64,000 nucleotides of DNA from contig CM059972.1 of assembly GCA_030490835.1 (NCBI GenBank), forward strand, positions 40,837,452-40,901,451, in the 5' to 3' direction. Position 1 is the stretch's first letter. Each line of letters opens with the position of its first letter. Shown one piece after another: positions 12,334 to 25,901 of this stretch. Origin of the DNA: Annona cherimola (lineage: Eukaryota > Streptophyta > Magnoliopsida > Magnoliales > Annonaceae). The notes beneath the pieces were generated by a model, which saw only the letters and a list, made by a program, of their open reading frames with translations, was not told where the DNA came from and did not search any database. A program made the translations under genes and the position numbers.

Positions 12334-15300
12334 TGTGGCACCCCGGTTGAAGCCTTACTCCCGGATCTTATTGATTGGTAAACTTGACTCAAGATTGTTG
12401 CCCTGATCACGCGGTGGGTTCTTAATTAGAATTCGTCCAAATTTTTTTTCTTTTTCTTTCATCATATAAACATATACTCATCATCATTCATAATGAACTT
12501 ATCCCTAACATCATAAATTATCAACTTCTCATATTATTCATAATTTCATAATTTCATACAACCTATGTCCTTTTTCATCATATCCCATTAGGGAATCTAT
12601 TCATACAAAAATCTACTAACCTTTGTAGATTCCTCTTTTCCTTTAGCAACACATACCCTTCATCTCTTGGCTTTCCCTATACCTGTCTGAGGTTAGAAAA
12701 CAAAACATGAGTCGAAACTCAATAAGCAAGCATTTTTCTTTCATTTAAATGCATTTCTCTCCATTCGATAGAAGACACTTATCAAGTGATCAACTACCGA
12801 TGGAATAGAAACATTTTCGTAAACCATTATTGTAAATTATTTATGTAAACCATTCATGTAAATCATTTGTAAATGCATTTCTCTCCATTTGATAGGAGAC
12901 ACTTAGCAAGTGATCAACTATCAAATGCAAAGAAACCTTTTTATAAAAATCATTCATAAACATTGGATGTGCAAATGCTTCCTTTCCATTCCTGACATAA
13001 ACCTTCGTGTGCGGGTACACTAGCACGGGGAACATCTCACATAGCATGGTCCAATACGCCGGCTTTCTCCGACTTGGCCTCATCAAGGGGAACCTTTCTT
13101 CCCCTTGACGCCTACATGGTCTCCTACATGCATGACTTTTGATTTTTTCGGCATTATATACCTCTTACACCAGGTGACTTGTCATTCTCATGTAGAGTAT
13201 TATTTGCACCATCCCTTAAAAATATCATTTCAAATCCATGCTTTCCTTTTCAATCCATGTATGAAAATGCAATGTATTCATTCACACATAACATTCCTTT
13301 GCCTCCACCTCTTGGGAGGACGCCGCCGGTACACAGCCCATACGACTCGGTAATAGTGAAGGGGGACCCTCTGATCCGCTTTCTACCTCCACCGAAGCCT
13401 CTTCATTATGCATCATACATGCGCACATGTCCATGAACATCACATGATATCAATATGCAGGCATGACTTTTTATAAAAACTCATAAACATTCATCATTTC
13501 AAAACATTATAGGAATGACCACCCTTAAACACATTTCATAAATACTTGAGAATAAAACATATTTTCAAAAGGGTTTGATTGCTTACCTTTGCTTTGCTTC
13601 AGTCCATATCCTTTACCTTCCTTTTCCTTTTCCTATATAATTGAAAAGGATATTTTATACATACTTTATCATGACCAGGGTTTCTACCCATGCATATGTC
13701 ACGATCTACCATAGACCTAAAAAGTTATTAGGTCTTTCCTTCCTTTTTCATTTGGGTATTAACCTCAATATCTCTTATCATTTTTCTTCATAACTTAGTT
13801 CTCCATTTCATAATATACCCATATCATTCCTCATATCCTCAATCAAATGCCATATACCTTGAGTAACCATTCACTTGGTTTACTATTCACGTGAGTTACT
13901 ATTCATAAGTTACTATTCATGAGGTCCACATATTAATCATGGATTAAATCATGATTAATATCAAAACAAAGGTCTTGCTAAACCTTTTCATCATTAATTA
14001 TTAACTCAAGGTTAATAATTCATTTAAGCATATTTTCCATTTATTTCCTTGCAGCGCGTCGACACCTGCCCATGCCAATTTCGTATTTTCATCTTCAAAA
14101 TTCATGTTCTTCATGCCATTATCCTTCCAACATCTCAATTAACATGAATATACATCATTCAAGTATTATTTGAATCATTCCATAATCATAGCATATCTAT
14201 GCTCTATCTTTGCTCCAAAATTATCATGTTTTGGCATGATTCCATTTTGGCATGGTAACTATACTTAAATAATCATACTTAGGCATTAGCTAAGCATGTT
14301 ATATCCTAAATAACATCTTGCACAAATTTGAGGAGGATCCACTTAACTTAAGTGAGCCAAAATCTCCTTTCCTCCTCCCTTTCTCTCTCTTCCCTTCCTT
14401 TCTCTCCTCCTCTCTTGCTTAGAACGTGGATGGGGTGGGGAAATCAGCTTGCTCAAGTATTTTGAGCTTGGGATGGGTGTGAAATTCGTTCAAGGCACCC
14501 TCCCCTATTTATAGCATTCCAAATTTCATGAAATTGCAATTTACCTCCTTGAATTTTGGACTAAATTATAAATATATCATTTCTATGTCATTTCCAAGCA
14601 ACTTCCCATTATCCTAGGTTGCAAATTTCTGGCCACAAGTTGCCATAGCTGATCCATCCATTAATTGCTTGATTTTCATCAAAAGACGTGATTAATCTCA
14701 ACTGTTGATTATCATTGATTGAGCTCATCTCAACCATTGAATTTTTGGCACAAATCCCCATGCTAGCTCACGTTTTCCCATGGTGGAATTTGGGGATTTT
14801 TGTATTTTTTATTTCATTAAAATATCATATCTTAAGTTACTTTTTCAAAAAGTAAAATGTAGAATTAATGACTTGCTTTGAAAAAGTTAAGCCTCGCTTA
14901 CTTGCTCTCTAAGAAATATATTTTCCATGATATTTAGCTTAATCCAATCCATCCATCATATTCATCATAATATTTTATTCATCCATACAAAATTTCACCT
15001 TAATCCGACTTTCGGATTGCAAGATATGAATTTTTCTTCAAAATCACCCTTAAATCCGAAAATTATTAAAAAATTCAAAAAACATCACTATTCCTCTTTT
15101 GTCTTTTAGTGGGAAGCTTCCTTTTTCGTCTTTTATGATTAAATTAATCCAAAGTGATTAACTTAATATATTCCTTAAACTCACATTTACTATTCACATT
15201 TAGTATTCATCCGAATTAACATTCCATAATTAGCTATTTAATCTTCCAATTCCACATATTGCAAAAATATCATCAATATGTTTCATATAAAGATTAATAC

Positions 15301-15359
15301 ATTACCTAGGGTTTATAACTCTAGGGTTTCATATATGGTCCTAAAATCGAGGTTTCACA
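12334..15359 (-). mobile_element. Solo family L LTR (short, 3.03-kb form), reverse
   Basis: It starts TGTGGCACCCC and ends GAGGTTTCACA, and is flanked by the perfect 5-bp duplication TTACT (12329-12333 and 15360-15364). Only one LTR is present between the duplications, so internal DNA was lost by LTR-LTR recombination. It closely resembles the solo LTR at 44445-47523: both share the block near 13290-13400 with GGACGCCGCCGG and AAGGGGGACC. An internal duplication (about 12750-12830 and 12860-12930) repeats the TTCTCTCCATT…GATCAACTA segment. Open frames at 13105-13436 lie in this conserved noncoding block and are not taken as genes. Confidence 0.93.
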
Positions 15360-15364
15360 TTACT

Positions 15365-17289
15365 AGACGTGGATGCCTTGCATCACTGACCATCGAGCTT
15401 GTAGGTAACACATCGAAATGTATAGTTATGAGTTTTAAGAAAGAGCACTCTCATAGGTTGGAGACCCTCACAAAGTCCCATTGCCTACGATCCCATCACA
15501 ATGTGTCAGACTCATAACTAAATATAGTTGAAGATTTGTACAAGGTTGGTATTGGAGTATCCAGATCATTACAATTCATGACTGTAGAGGTTGGGGGTCG
15601 TGATCAACTAAGATTTACGGAAGTCGACCTTTGTAATGCCTTAAGATCAAGACGGATGTCTAGATATGGTGGGAGTGCAACAACATTACTAGAGTATTTT
15701 CAGAAGCAAATTTGCTGCGAAGCCAAATTATTTTTACGAAATTCAGGTCGACGAGTACCATTGGTTGATGTCATGTTTTTGGGTAGACGAGGAATCCAAA
15801 AAAGATTATCAATTTTTCAATGATGTTATTTGTTTCACTTTATGTGGTTATTCAAAATATGGCTCCATGCTATGAGTGGTGTACCATCTAAAGCCATTGT
15901 CATAGATCAAGATCCAGCTATAACAAAGGCCATTTCCATAGTTTTTCCGGCCACAAAGCATATTTTTTGTTCATGGCATATACATAGGAAATTTTCTAAA
16001 AAGTTGCAATCTGCCAATAAAAAATATCCTGAATTTAAAGATAAGTTTCACAAGTTGATTCACAATACAGAAGATACAGATGAGTTTGAATCTGGTTGGG
16101 AAAAATTAATGAACGATTATGATTTGACAAACCATGCATGGCTATAGAAGATATACAATGTGAGGGATAAGTGGATTCCGGCATATACAAGAAGTGTTTC
16201 CTTAGCAGGATGACAACTACGCAACATTCTGAAAGCATAAATGCTTTTTTCGACCACTTTATTGGACCAACCACTCAATTGCTTGAGTTCGTAGAAGCAT
16301 ACGAACGTGCTGTTAAAAAGAGGAGAGAAGACAAGAAAGATGTTGATTGTAAAAGTACATATAGTACTCCAGTTCTGAAAACTAAATTTGTAATTGAGGA
16401 TCAAATTGCCAAATTATATACTAGAGAAATATTTTTTGAGTTTCAAGCAGAAGTAGAGGAGTTATACTATTACAAGCCTAAATCTGAGGTTATGGACGGG
16501 AGTCGTGTTATATATGAAATACACACAAGTATAAAGGCCTCACATACAGGAGAATAGTTACTTGGTGTGAAGATAGGTAATTTGCAACATGTTCATGTCG
16601 ACTATTTGACTGGACTGGGATTACTTGCTAGCATATATTATCCATATTGCAGTGGCATGATATCATTACCATGTCCATTCAACACTTGCTACGTCGTTGG
16701 TCGCAATGTCCAAAAGAGAATGTTGCAGTTCCACTATTCATAAAAAATTATGATGCTACAAATTCAACAATGCTGCGTCAGCATTTGACACTCCCTAAAC
16801 TGAATTTCATCCTGGAGGAAATGACATCGAGTTGGGGTAGTTTTCAGATTGGAACTACAGCTTTAGACTCTTTAATAACAAATTTGCGAGAGCATGTACA
16901 ATCACAGAAGTTAGCTGGATGTTCGAATGAGCGACAACAACACATGACTTTTGGAGACAAAGAAAGGGTCTTTGAAGATAGCAACCATGCAAATGATCTT
17001 GTCCAAATTGTTCACAATTCCTCCACACCATTCAATGTTAAGACGAATGATAACATTAGAGGAGAAATACAACTTACAACTAAAGACAATGTATCAAATG
17101 CCCCAATTCCTATTGTCGAATTCCAAAATGTTGTTCAAAGAAAAGGATGATCATATAAGCGATTAAATCTTCAGTTGAAAAAGCTATAGAATGCAGTGGA
17201 CGATTATGCCGAGACGCAAGAAGTTTGTGGTTGGTCACGATCGATGAAACTGTCCAGCATTACTGAAGAAGAATTGTTAGGAGCATGAT
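15365..17289 (+). pseudogene. FAR1-type MULE transposase pseudogene, remainder
   Basis: This continues the FAR1 domain (to about 15517, including EHSHRLETLTKSHCLRSH). Next come the linker (AGIGVS-like start at 15540), a broken MULE transposase domain (FYEIQVDEYHW in one frame near 15730, WLFKIWLHAMSGVPSKAIVIDQD near 15845 in another, HSESINAFFDHF near 16220) and a SWIM-like CSC remnant near 16590. Between the FFNDVICF words and WLFKIW roughly 60 residues normal for the family are missing, including the segment with the first catalytic Asp (FDTTY in relatives). Stops and several frame changes add to this. The C-terminal tail fades near 17289. The protein cannot catalyse transposition. Confidence 0.85.
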
Positions 17290-17759
17290 ATTTTGACATC
17301 TTATTTGATTTAATCAACTGAAACGTAATCCAGATTATTGCATGACTCCATCTAATTCTTCTTCATTGTACAGATTAGTGCATAACTCCAATTGCTGGTG
17401 GGGCACCATACAATGCTTTTGGGATTTTGGTATTATGTCTTCATAATCCTCTGGTAAATTATTTGCATGAAGTTGCCAATGAACTACTACTGCATTTTGA
17501 TTATTTTAAGCGCAATGCAGGATGGACACGAAGCATGTAGGTACATATATGGATATGTATGTATACAGTTAGAAGTCAATGATAGCCAGAAGTTGATGCT
17601 AGACTCAATATGCAAGGAAAAGAAAATTGTGATTTTTTTTGTATTCACCTATACACTTTGAGAGAAATGAAAGTGTAATTTTTTGTATTGACTTATATCT
17701 ATTTAAAAAGCAAAAGAAATTGTCCTTTGGCCCTCAACAGTGTAATTGATATTGAATAT
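17290..17759. other. Spacer after the MULE pseudogene
   Basis: AT-rich sequence with no recognised gene. A 64-codon frame at 17467-17661 shows no family features. Confidence 0.4.
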
Positions 17760-18290
17760 GCTATGGATCCATTGACTTGTATATATAGCACTCACACAAT
17801 ATATAGCATGCTCCTATGCTCAAACATATGACCTGCAAATCCATTACAGAATCTGACTTGAGTATGTAGCATGCTCGGTGATAAATTAGCACGCTGATTT
17901 AAGCAAAGAGATAACCTGATTCTCCATTCCACACACTAACTTGAGTATATAGCATGCTCATTCTCCAATTAGCACGCTGATTCAGGCAAATAGATGGCCA
18001 GTAAATGCATTCCAGACACTGGCCTGAGTATATAGCATGCTTATTTACCAATTAACACGCTGATTCAAGCAAATACATGACCTGCTTCTCCTTTCCACAC
18101 ATTGACTTGAGTTTCTAGCATGCTCATTGGTCTTTTAACATGCTAAAGCTCGCGAACAGATTACTTGCAAATCCAACATACACACATTGACAATAGCATG
18201 TAGCATGCTCATTGACCAATTCGCATGCTCAAGATCACAAACAAATGACCTGTGAATCCATTCCAACCATTGACTTGACAAGCAACACCA
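17760..18290. repeat. 83-bp tandem array with AGCATGCT palindrome
   Basis: AGCATGCT recurs at about 17803, 17868, 17951, 18034, 18117 and 18202, so the spacing is 65, 83, 83, 83 and 85 bp. Each unit also has CCAATTAGCACGCTGATTC and CCATTCCACACA-type words. It lies between the FAR1-type pseudogene and a converging minus-strand ORF. Confidence 0.88.
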
Positions 18291-18592
18291 TTCAATCTGT
18301 AATAGATTATGTTCATAAGCAATGAAAGTATTTCCATACATGCACACAATATATCATCATCATTCACAACCAGCAATTTAAGCCCGACTTGAATTGAAAG
18401 TATTAACATTTAGAAATACAAAGAAAGAAAGTTCCTTGCTAACATTTGTCTTCCAACATAAAAGTTTCGAACATAAAAAGTATAAAGAAAGTGGGCTAAT
18501 TACAAATCTTCCAATGTACCAAACTGTGATAACATGTAGGAAACAAAATAAAGTGATCAAAACAAGTCATGCATGCCCACAGCTTCATGACT

Positions 18593-18789
18593 TCACTTTC
18601 CTTCATTGCCATCTCTTTGTAACACATTGTCAACACCAACAAGTCTCTTATCAATGCGATTGACATGCTCAAGGACTTGCTCTAGCAAGACGTGCAATAT
18701 TCCCAGAATACGAAGCATCGACACACACATTATCTGTATTTGGTAAGTCCGCAAAGGAGGGTGATGATTGTGGCTCATTGGAATGAGCA
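18593..18789 (-). pseudogene. Unrecognised minus-strand ORF, C-terminal part
   Basis: Reading the minus strand across the solo LTR insertion, one frame from 22889 downward continues through 22720 and 18784 to about 18670. A frameshift near 18670-18700 then restores a protein-like end with EHVNRIDKRLVGVDNVLQR, a probable short coiled coil, terminating at 18593. The family is unknown to me. It converges on the FAR1-type pseudogene across the 83-bp array. The mudrA/mudrB genes of MuDR have a comparable convergent layout, but no sequence link to mudrB is claimed. Confidence 0.45.
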
Positions 18790-21700
18790 TGTGGCGCCTC
18801 AGCCCGAGCGTCACAACCTTACTCCAAGATCTATCGATTGGCAAACGTGATCAGGATTGTTGCCATGTCACACGACGGACTTATTGGATATTTATTTACT
18901 TAAACTTAACTCCTTATGAGTTTATATCATTTCATACCTTTAATTTCATCAAATGCCTTTTTAGGTCATTTTAACATTTGAGACATACACAATTGATCTC
19001 GTAAATTTCATACTTAATCATATTATGATAAATCATCCTTAACAATTGACCATAATAATTTTTTGCTTCTATGGTCACAAAACTCTGACATAATTCATAT
19101 ACAACATTAAATCACAATTTAATGTCATCATTCATACGTAAAGGCATATACAGGTGTTCATAAGAATTCATTCATTTTTGAATCTCCACCTGTGCTCCTT
19201 GCCTCCTTCCTTTCACCTGTCTTTGGGTTTGAAAAATAAAACGTGAGTCGAAACTCAATAAGCAAGCTATAGGGATTTCAGGCAATTCATTTTGAAGGCA
19301 AAATTGTTTAAAAGCATTTCTCTCCATTCGGTAGGAGACACTTAGCAAGTGATCAACTACCTGTGAAGCAGAAACCTTTCATAAACCTTTCATAAACATT
19401 TCATAAACATTGGATGTGCAAATGTATCATTTCCATTCATGACATTATCCTTCATGTGACGGTACGCTAGCTCGGGGGACATTCTTTCATGACATGATCC
19501 TTTTCATCCTTGGCGCTGGACCTTCCTACTTGATTTTCATTCCATGCCCCAGCATTATATACATCTTACACATGGAAACTTGTCATTCTCATGTAGAGAA
19601 TTCTTTGCACCATCCCTTTTAATCATCGTTTCAATGAAACATCATTTAAATCTCATAAATACTTGCAAAACAGTAAGCAATTCACTTATCATAATTGAAA
19701 TAACATTTCAACACATATTGAAGTAAAGGAATGTCTATCCTTCAATAATTTGGAAATAATTTCATAAATCAATTGTACAATGGTTGAAACCTTTAGAACA
19801 TCATTAACAATCATTTTATCATCTTTAGATAAAACAAAAGTCATTTAGAAAGCTGCTTGCTTACCTACTTCGCCTTAGCTTTTCATATCGCTTATCTCTT
19901 TGCCTTTGCCTATACATATAAGAATGGCTTTGCATTCATAACATTTTCATTTTCTTGCTTAGTTTTCCAACCCATAATCCATTAACATACATAATCAACT
20001 TAGATTTTCAAGTCGATCATACATACATGACAGACACTTGTGCATCGTATCATTCATTCCATACTTGTGTTTTAATCCCATATTTAGGGTAAACACATAA
20101 CATACATTCATATCTCAACATAAGGGAATTTATATCTTCCATTAACCATTTTTCATGCATATTCCATTTTTTCTACGTCAATGCTTGTTCTCAGCATATA
20201 GGTGATGTTTCAAGCTTTATAAATAAATCTCAAAAATTGAGATAATTAATCCTTATTCATACAGAAAATTCCTCATGCATGTTATCATATTTTCATGCAT
20301 ATTTTGCATTTTAGCAAGTTCACATAAATCACATATGATGCTTCACATATGTTCAACATACAACACATATATTATGTGTTTCTTAAATTTTCTTAACACA
20401 GCAACCTCCACCAATTTTCATCATCATTAAACCCCATAATTAACATATACTTTAGGATTTAATTTTGGATTTTTAATCCCTTTATCACTGATTTCCAAAA
20501 CAGTCATGTTAAGACTCATTTTTCATCATTTCTACGCCTCTTTCATGACTTAAATCATAACAGATTTTTAAGTCATAATTTTCAGCAATTAAAAATTTTC
20601 TTAACCCAAATTTAGGTTATTATCACATATTTAAAATCCATAATTCGTTGGCTTCCATAAAGCAACATATTACCCTGGCATTTAACCCTTTTGTCCATAA
20701 AATCAGATTTAGGGCTAATCTTTTTAAACCCTTTTGAACACTCAAAGTATCTTAAACATAGGGTATTTTACCCTCGATAACATCCATAAATTATTTCATT
20801 ACAATCAGCAACAAAAATCATATGGAAAGCACCCATTTTGGCCCCCATTTAGACGTCTCATATACATACCCTAAAAATCAGATTTAGGGAAAACTCATCC
20901 AGCCCACTTTGTCCATCCAAAGGGTCCTTAATTTAAGGTACTTTACCCTAAAATTTATCCATAAACAATTTAAGTGCTTCCTTGTATCATTTTTAACCCA
21001 AAAATGAAAAATCGAGTTATTTCTTGAAACTTAGGATTTCATATTTGCTAAAATCATCAACCAATGCTTAAATCATCATACGTAATTAAAAAGAATATGA
21101 ATTACATCCAAATCAACATGCTCAAATCATACAAAAACTTAGTTTAGGGTTTTGAGATTTTCCAAGTTAGCTTTCATCTCAAAATCCAACCTAAACTTCC
21201 ATTTTCACTCTCTTGAACTCTTGATTTCATTTATATCTTTCAAAAATCATGCAATCCCCATATCAAAGCATCTTAACTCATCCTTTAAGATTTATTTATG
21301 AACCATATTCATGGCTCATGATTTGAGAGAAGAAACTTAGGATTAAAGAATCCAAAACTTGAAATACACTTACTTGAATGGAATCAAACTTGAATCCAAA
21401 CTTCCTAGCTTGAATCACTTTCTTTCCTCCTTTTTTTCCTTCTCTTTTTCTCCTCTTTTCCCCCTCTTTTCCTTTCTATTTCGGGTCGTGCAAAGGTCTG
21501 CTCAAGACTTATCAAGTTTGGGAATTTTCCTCCCCCTTTCCTCTTATGCACGTTTCTAAAGATAAGCTCCAACTTTTGATTTTTTTAACCAGCTTGTGGG
21601 ACCCATTTTCCACATGCCATGAGGGTAATTTAATTTTACCTTATCCCTTGATGACATGACATTTTTATAGTAAAGTAAAAGTCCCATTTAATAATTAACA

Positions 21701-22714
21701 AAAATTATCAAAAATCACATAATTAAGGGGTGCATTGCTGTCCATTGGTAGACGCCCCCTTTTTAGCTAGATTTTGACATTTTTTGTCAATGTTTCCACA
21801 CATTTACACATCCATTTACTTTCCCTAGACATTAGGAAGCTTAGACATATTTTTTAGGATTTTAAAATATCACATTTCATGCCCTAAAGTGCCCTTGGAC
21901 GTCCACCTTGTTGCCACATGCCCTAAGCTCCACTTTGAGCTAGTGTTTAGGCCTTTAACCATGGCATTTAACCCTTCACTTTTCCATGGATTTGACCATT
22001 AAAAAATGCTTAAAATTTTAGTTTAATCCATTCAAAAATTGACACCTTGCATAGCATTTAAATATGTCATTTTCTAAAATGCTTTTTATTAACTGCTATG
22101 GTAGTCTAGGGTAAAAAAAGTCAATGCTAGGTACCTTTTTCTAATTAATCACTTTCCCATGGTAATTATCTTAATAAAATCCACTCATTCCATAGATTTC
22201 ATAATTTTATTCCATCGCTTCAAATTTCATCTTAAACCGACGTTTCTACGTCAAGTTATGAACCTTTGAAATTTTTCTTGGAGTGTGAGATTAAAAATAA
22301 ATAATTATCACCTTAATCTCATCACTTGTGCCTTAATCAAATCCAGTTATAAGGTTGAGCCCAAAATCATGAGCTTTCCTTTAAAATTTCATCTCATGTC
22401 GCCTTATAGGCGTAAAGTTATGAATTTTCTATGATTTTCAACACAAATTCCATAATTTCCATTTTAATCTCCATTAATTAAATCATGAAAATTAAAATAA
22501 ATATTCATGCCACATTATCATGTTCTAATCCTCATTAAGCCCCTTTAGTCACCTTGACTCATATTGGGCTTTGGCGATTAATCTTAATCATCATTCTTAA
22601 TTGCAAAAATTCATAAATTCATGAAAATCATCCAAAATTCAATCAATTCCAACATAAATCATAATTACACCTTAAATGTAATTATATGAGTCATACTTGA
22701 GTCTGGGTATCACA
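18790..22714 (-). mobile_element. Solo family L LTR (long, 3.93-kb form), reverse
   Basis: It starts TGTGGCGCCTC, ends GGGTATCACA, and is flanked by GAGCA on both sides (18785-18789 and 22715-22719). It lies inside the minus-strand ORF described at 18593 and 22720. Reverse-orientation landmarks are ATCAGGATTGTTGCC near 18849, GAGTCGAAACTCAATAAGCAAGC near 19245 (one base mismatch-tolerant family motif) and the GC-rich block near 19460-19520. No internal coding region is present, so it is a solo LTR. Short open frames within it are chance. Confidence 0.93.
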
Positions 22715-22719
22715 GAGCA

Positions 22720-22889
22720 TGTGACATGGCTGCACTATGAGGAGATATGGACGTTGATAGCAATACTTTAGTGGGGGTATACACAGCCAGGGGAAATCGA
22801 GGAGTTGTGGAATGAGTGACAATGAGAGTAATAATAACAGATGTGGGGGTGGTAATAACAGATGTAGGGGTAGCAATAATAGATGTAGG
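22720..22889 (-). pseudogene. Unrecognised minus-strand ORF, upstream part
   Basis: This is the host segment between two solo LTRs. The minus-strand frame is open throughout and begins with three Thr/Pro-rich near-repeats (PTSIIAT, PTSVITT, PTSVIIT), then runs in frame through the 18785-18789 site into 18670-18784. The start lies in or beyond 28655, where the frame stays open for a short way only. No family was recognised. Confidence 0.4.
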
Positions 22890-25800
22890 TGTGAAACCCT
22901 AACCCATGTAGCACCCATGTGTATGCATCAATCATGTATATGATGTTCATTTGTGAATTATGGAATTATGAAGGTATTTTATGATTTTTGCTAGTTATTG
23001 CAATTAGGGTTTTGAAATAGCAATAATGATGTGATTAATCATTTTGAGCTAAAATGAGACAATGGGTTTAGAATAAATCATTTTTGATTTAAATGTGCAA
23101 ATATATCATGAAAAATCATTTTCCATTATTTAATATGAATTATGGGAATTATTATGGTAATTGACAAGTTTAATGGAAAATATTGGAAAATTCATAACTC
23201 AACTCCTGTAAGGCGGATTCAAGTGAAATTTGAAATGGAAATCATTAATGTTGGGCTTGGTATTATGGAATAAATGGGTTATGAAAATTCTTGAAGAAAT
23301 GAGATATTGTGATTTATTGATCATATATCAATTTCAACCGTTAACTTTAAACAGCTATAACGGGAGCTAGGAAACTCGGATTGAGATGAAATTTGAAACG
23401 GTTGAATGTTGTGAGATGTTTATTTTGAATGGATTGGATTAAGCATGAAATTTTGGAAAAATACCTGCATTAAAAAAGGTGAGCGTGGTTGACTAAATGG
23501 ACCTCAAAAGTACTTTACATTTAATGCTAGAGTACCAAGCATAAATACATGATGGGAATGGAATTTGAGGTGGCAATTGCTGGCCATTTCTTGGGAATTT
23601 TGTGTAATTATTTGAAATGCATAAATGTGAGAATTATCCATCCATTGAATGCATGTGATGATGGAGCTACAAAGCAAACCACCTAGCATAGAGGAGGTGG
23701 CAACATGGGACGTCCAAGGGGCTGTTTGTTGCATATTTTTAATTTTTTTTAATTTTTAAAATATGCATATAAGTTTCTGGGATGCAAGTACATAAGATAT
23801 GCAACCAATTATGCAAAATTACAGCAATAAAAAAATTTAAATTCAGCTACATGCAGCTGAAAAAGTGGACAGTATGATGGGTAAGGTGACGTGCAGAAAT
23901 CTAGTTATTGCTGCCATTTTTATAATTTTTTTAACACCAAATTAATACATAAATTAAAGGGTAATTAGAGGTATAAATTTCCCACATTTTTGAATTAAAA
24001 AAGAATGGGAAAATGGCTGAAAAATGGGCAGCAATGGACGTGCAAAGCAGACACTTGGACGGCTAGGATTTTGATGCAGTTTTTGATTTTTGTAAAAAGG
24101 TAAAATCCCAATTTTACTAGGCCGAAATTTATCCAGCACATAAGGTAGATAAGGGAGCATTTAAGGTTGTGGAAATTTCCCAAAATGTGGGGCCCACAGC
24201 TGGAAAAATTCCAGTTGTTATAAGCCATGCACGTCCATGTGATGAAGGCTTGGAGGAATTTGTTTAAGTGCTGAAAACGTCCAAGGCAACAGAAGCAGCT
24301 CACATCCATAGTTTCCAGCAAAAAAAAGAGGAAGAAAATCAAGGAGAAAAGGAGGAGAAATTGAGAAGAAAAACATCTCAAAGGATTAGGGTTTGGGTTA
24401 GCTCAAAACCAAGTAAGTATGTGTTTGGTTTTAAGTTGTTTAACTTGAGTTTAAACTCAAAACTTGGAAATGAAAAGGATGCTTAAAGGATCTGTAAAAT
24501 GGCGATTTAACATGCTTTTGAATGAATATGGAATGAATATTAGGTTTTATGTATGAATTTTCAAGTTTAAGTGGATGAAAATGAAGTTGTGCATGTATAT
24601 TAAGTGGAAAATCCAAGTTGATAAACCCTAAATCTCCAAGACAAGTTGTTGTTTTCGTTTGATGATGTGATTAAGCTATGAATCATGTATTCATGCAAAA
24701 TATATGATGTTTTATGCTTAAATGATGAATTTTTGAAGTCATGGAATGCAAAGTGATGATTTTGACCTAATTTCTATGTTTCTATGCTAAAAATGTTATG
24801 AAAATGGGTTTGCATGTTTTATGCATGTTATGAAGGGTAAAATACCCTAGGTTTAAGTTATTATGGATGCCCAAAAATATTTGGAAAAATAAGCCCTAAA
24901 ACTGATTTTTATAGATTTTATGAAAGAACGTCAAACCGATGTGAAACGAGACTCAAAACGTGTGGGTAACTTGCTGTTTTGAGAAATGATCATGCATGGA
25001 TGTTATATATGTGTTTAATCCCTAAATATGGATTAGGAAAAATAGATTTAATTGCTGGAAATTCGGAATTATATGACTGCATAGGGTCATGTGTCGAAAG
25101 ACACGTTAAACGGGTGAAAAACGGGTTCCAAACTTGCTGTTTTGGGAACTTATGGTGAATGGATTTAAATACCATGAAAATACCCTAAATGAAGTGGGAA
25201 TTAAGGGTAATTAAACCACTGAAAAATGGATTAAATTTCTGAGTTAACAAATTTTATGAAATGCATTATGTTTATGTGCTAAATAAGCTTATGTGAAGAG
25301 ATAAAGGGGAATAGGTGATGAATGATTTATGAAAAATGATTTTGTGCAAAAAAGCATGAAAATGAGATGAATTCCATGTTTATATATCTGTTTGAGATTT
25401 TATGATATTAATTCCAAAATTTTGGACTTGATTTATGAAGCTAAGGCAATGATATGTACGTAGAAGAAACACCCATGTGTGTGTTGTGGAAAAAAATGGA
25501 TAAATTGCAAAGTGAGCTTAATGAACCTATGTATGATGGTTATTGAATGAATATTGTGTAATTGAAATGAATACCCTATGTATGGGGTTATACATGTTAT
25601 GTTATATGGTAGCCAATGAAATGTGCAAAATGAACTAGATATGTGTATGAGGACTTATGAAGTCAAATAAATGATATATGTATATGGAATGGGTTGGAAA
25701 ACTAAATGAAATATGAGAAAAATAAATGTATGAAAAATCATACTATTCACATGTAGGCAAGGGCAAAGAGAAAGCTCTGACGGAAAGCTAAGGAATTCAG

Positions 25801-25901
25801 GTAAGCAAGCAAATTTTCTAAAGGATTTTTGCTTTTCTAAATTGTTTCCATAAATGTAATTCTTGCTTTAACTTGTTTGATGAAACAATGGAAATTGTTT
25901 C

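Noticed and set aside
13105..13436. Two overlapping frames of 82 and 85 codons (a relative at 45165-45464)
   Set aside because: They lie in the conserved noncoding block of family L LTRs and change frame between the two copies.
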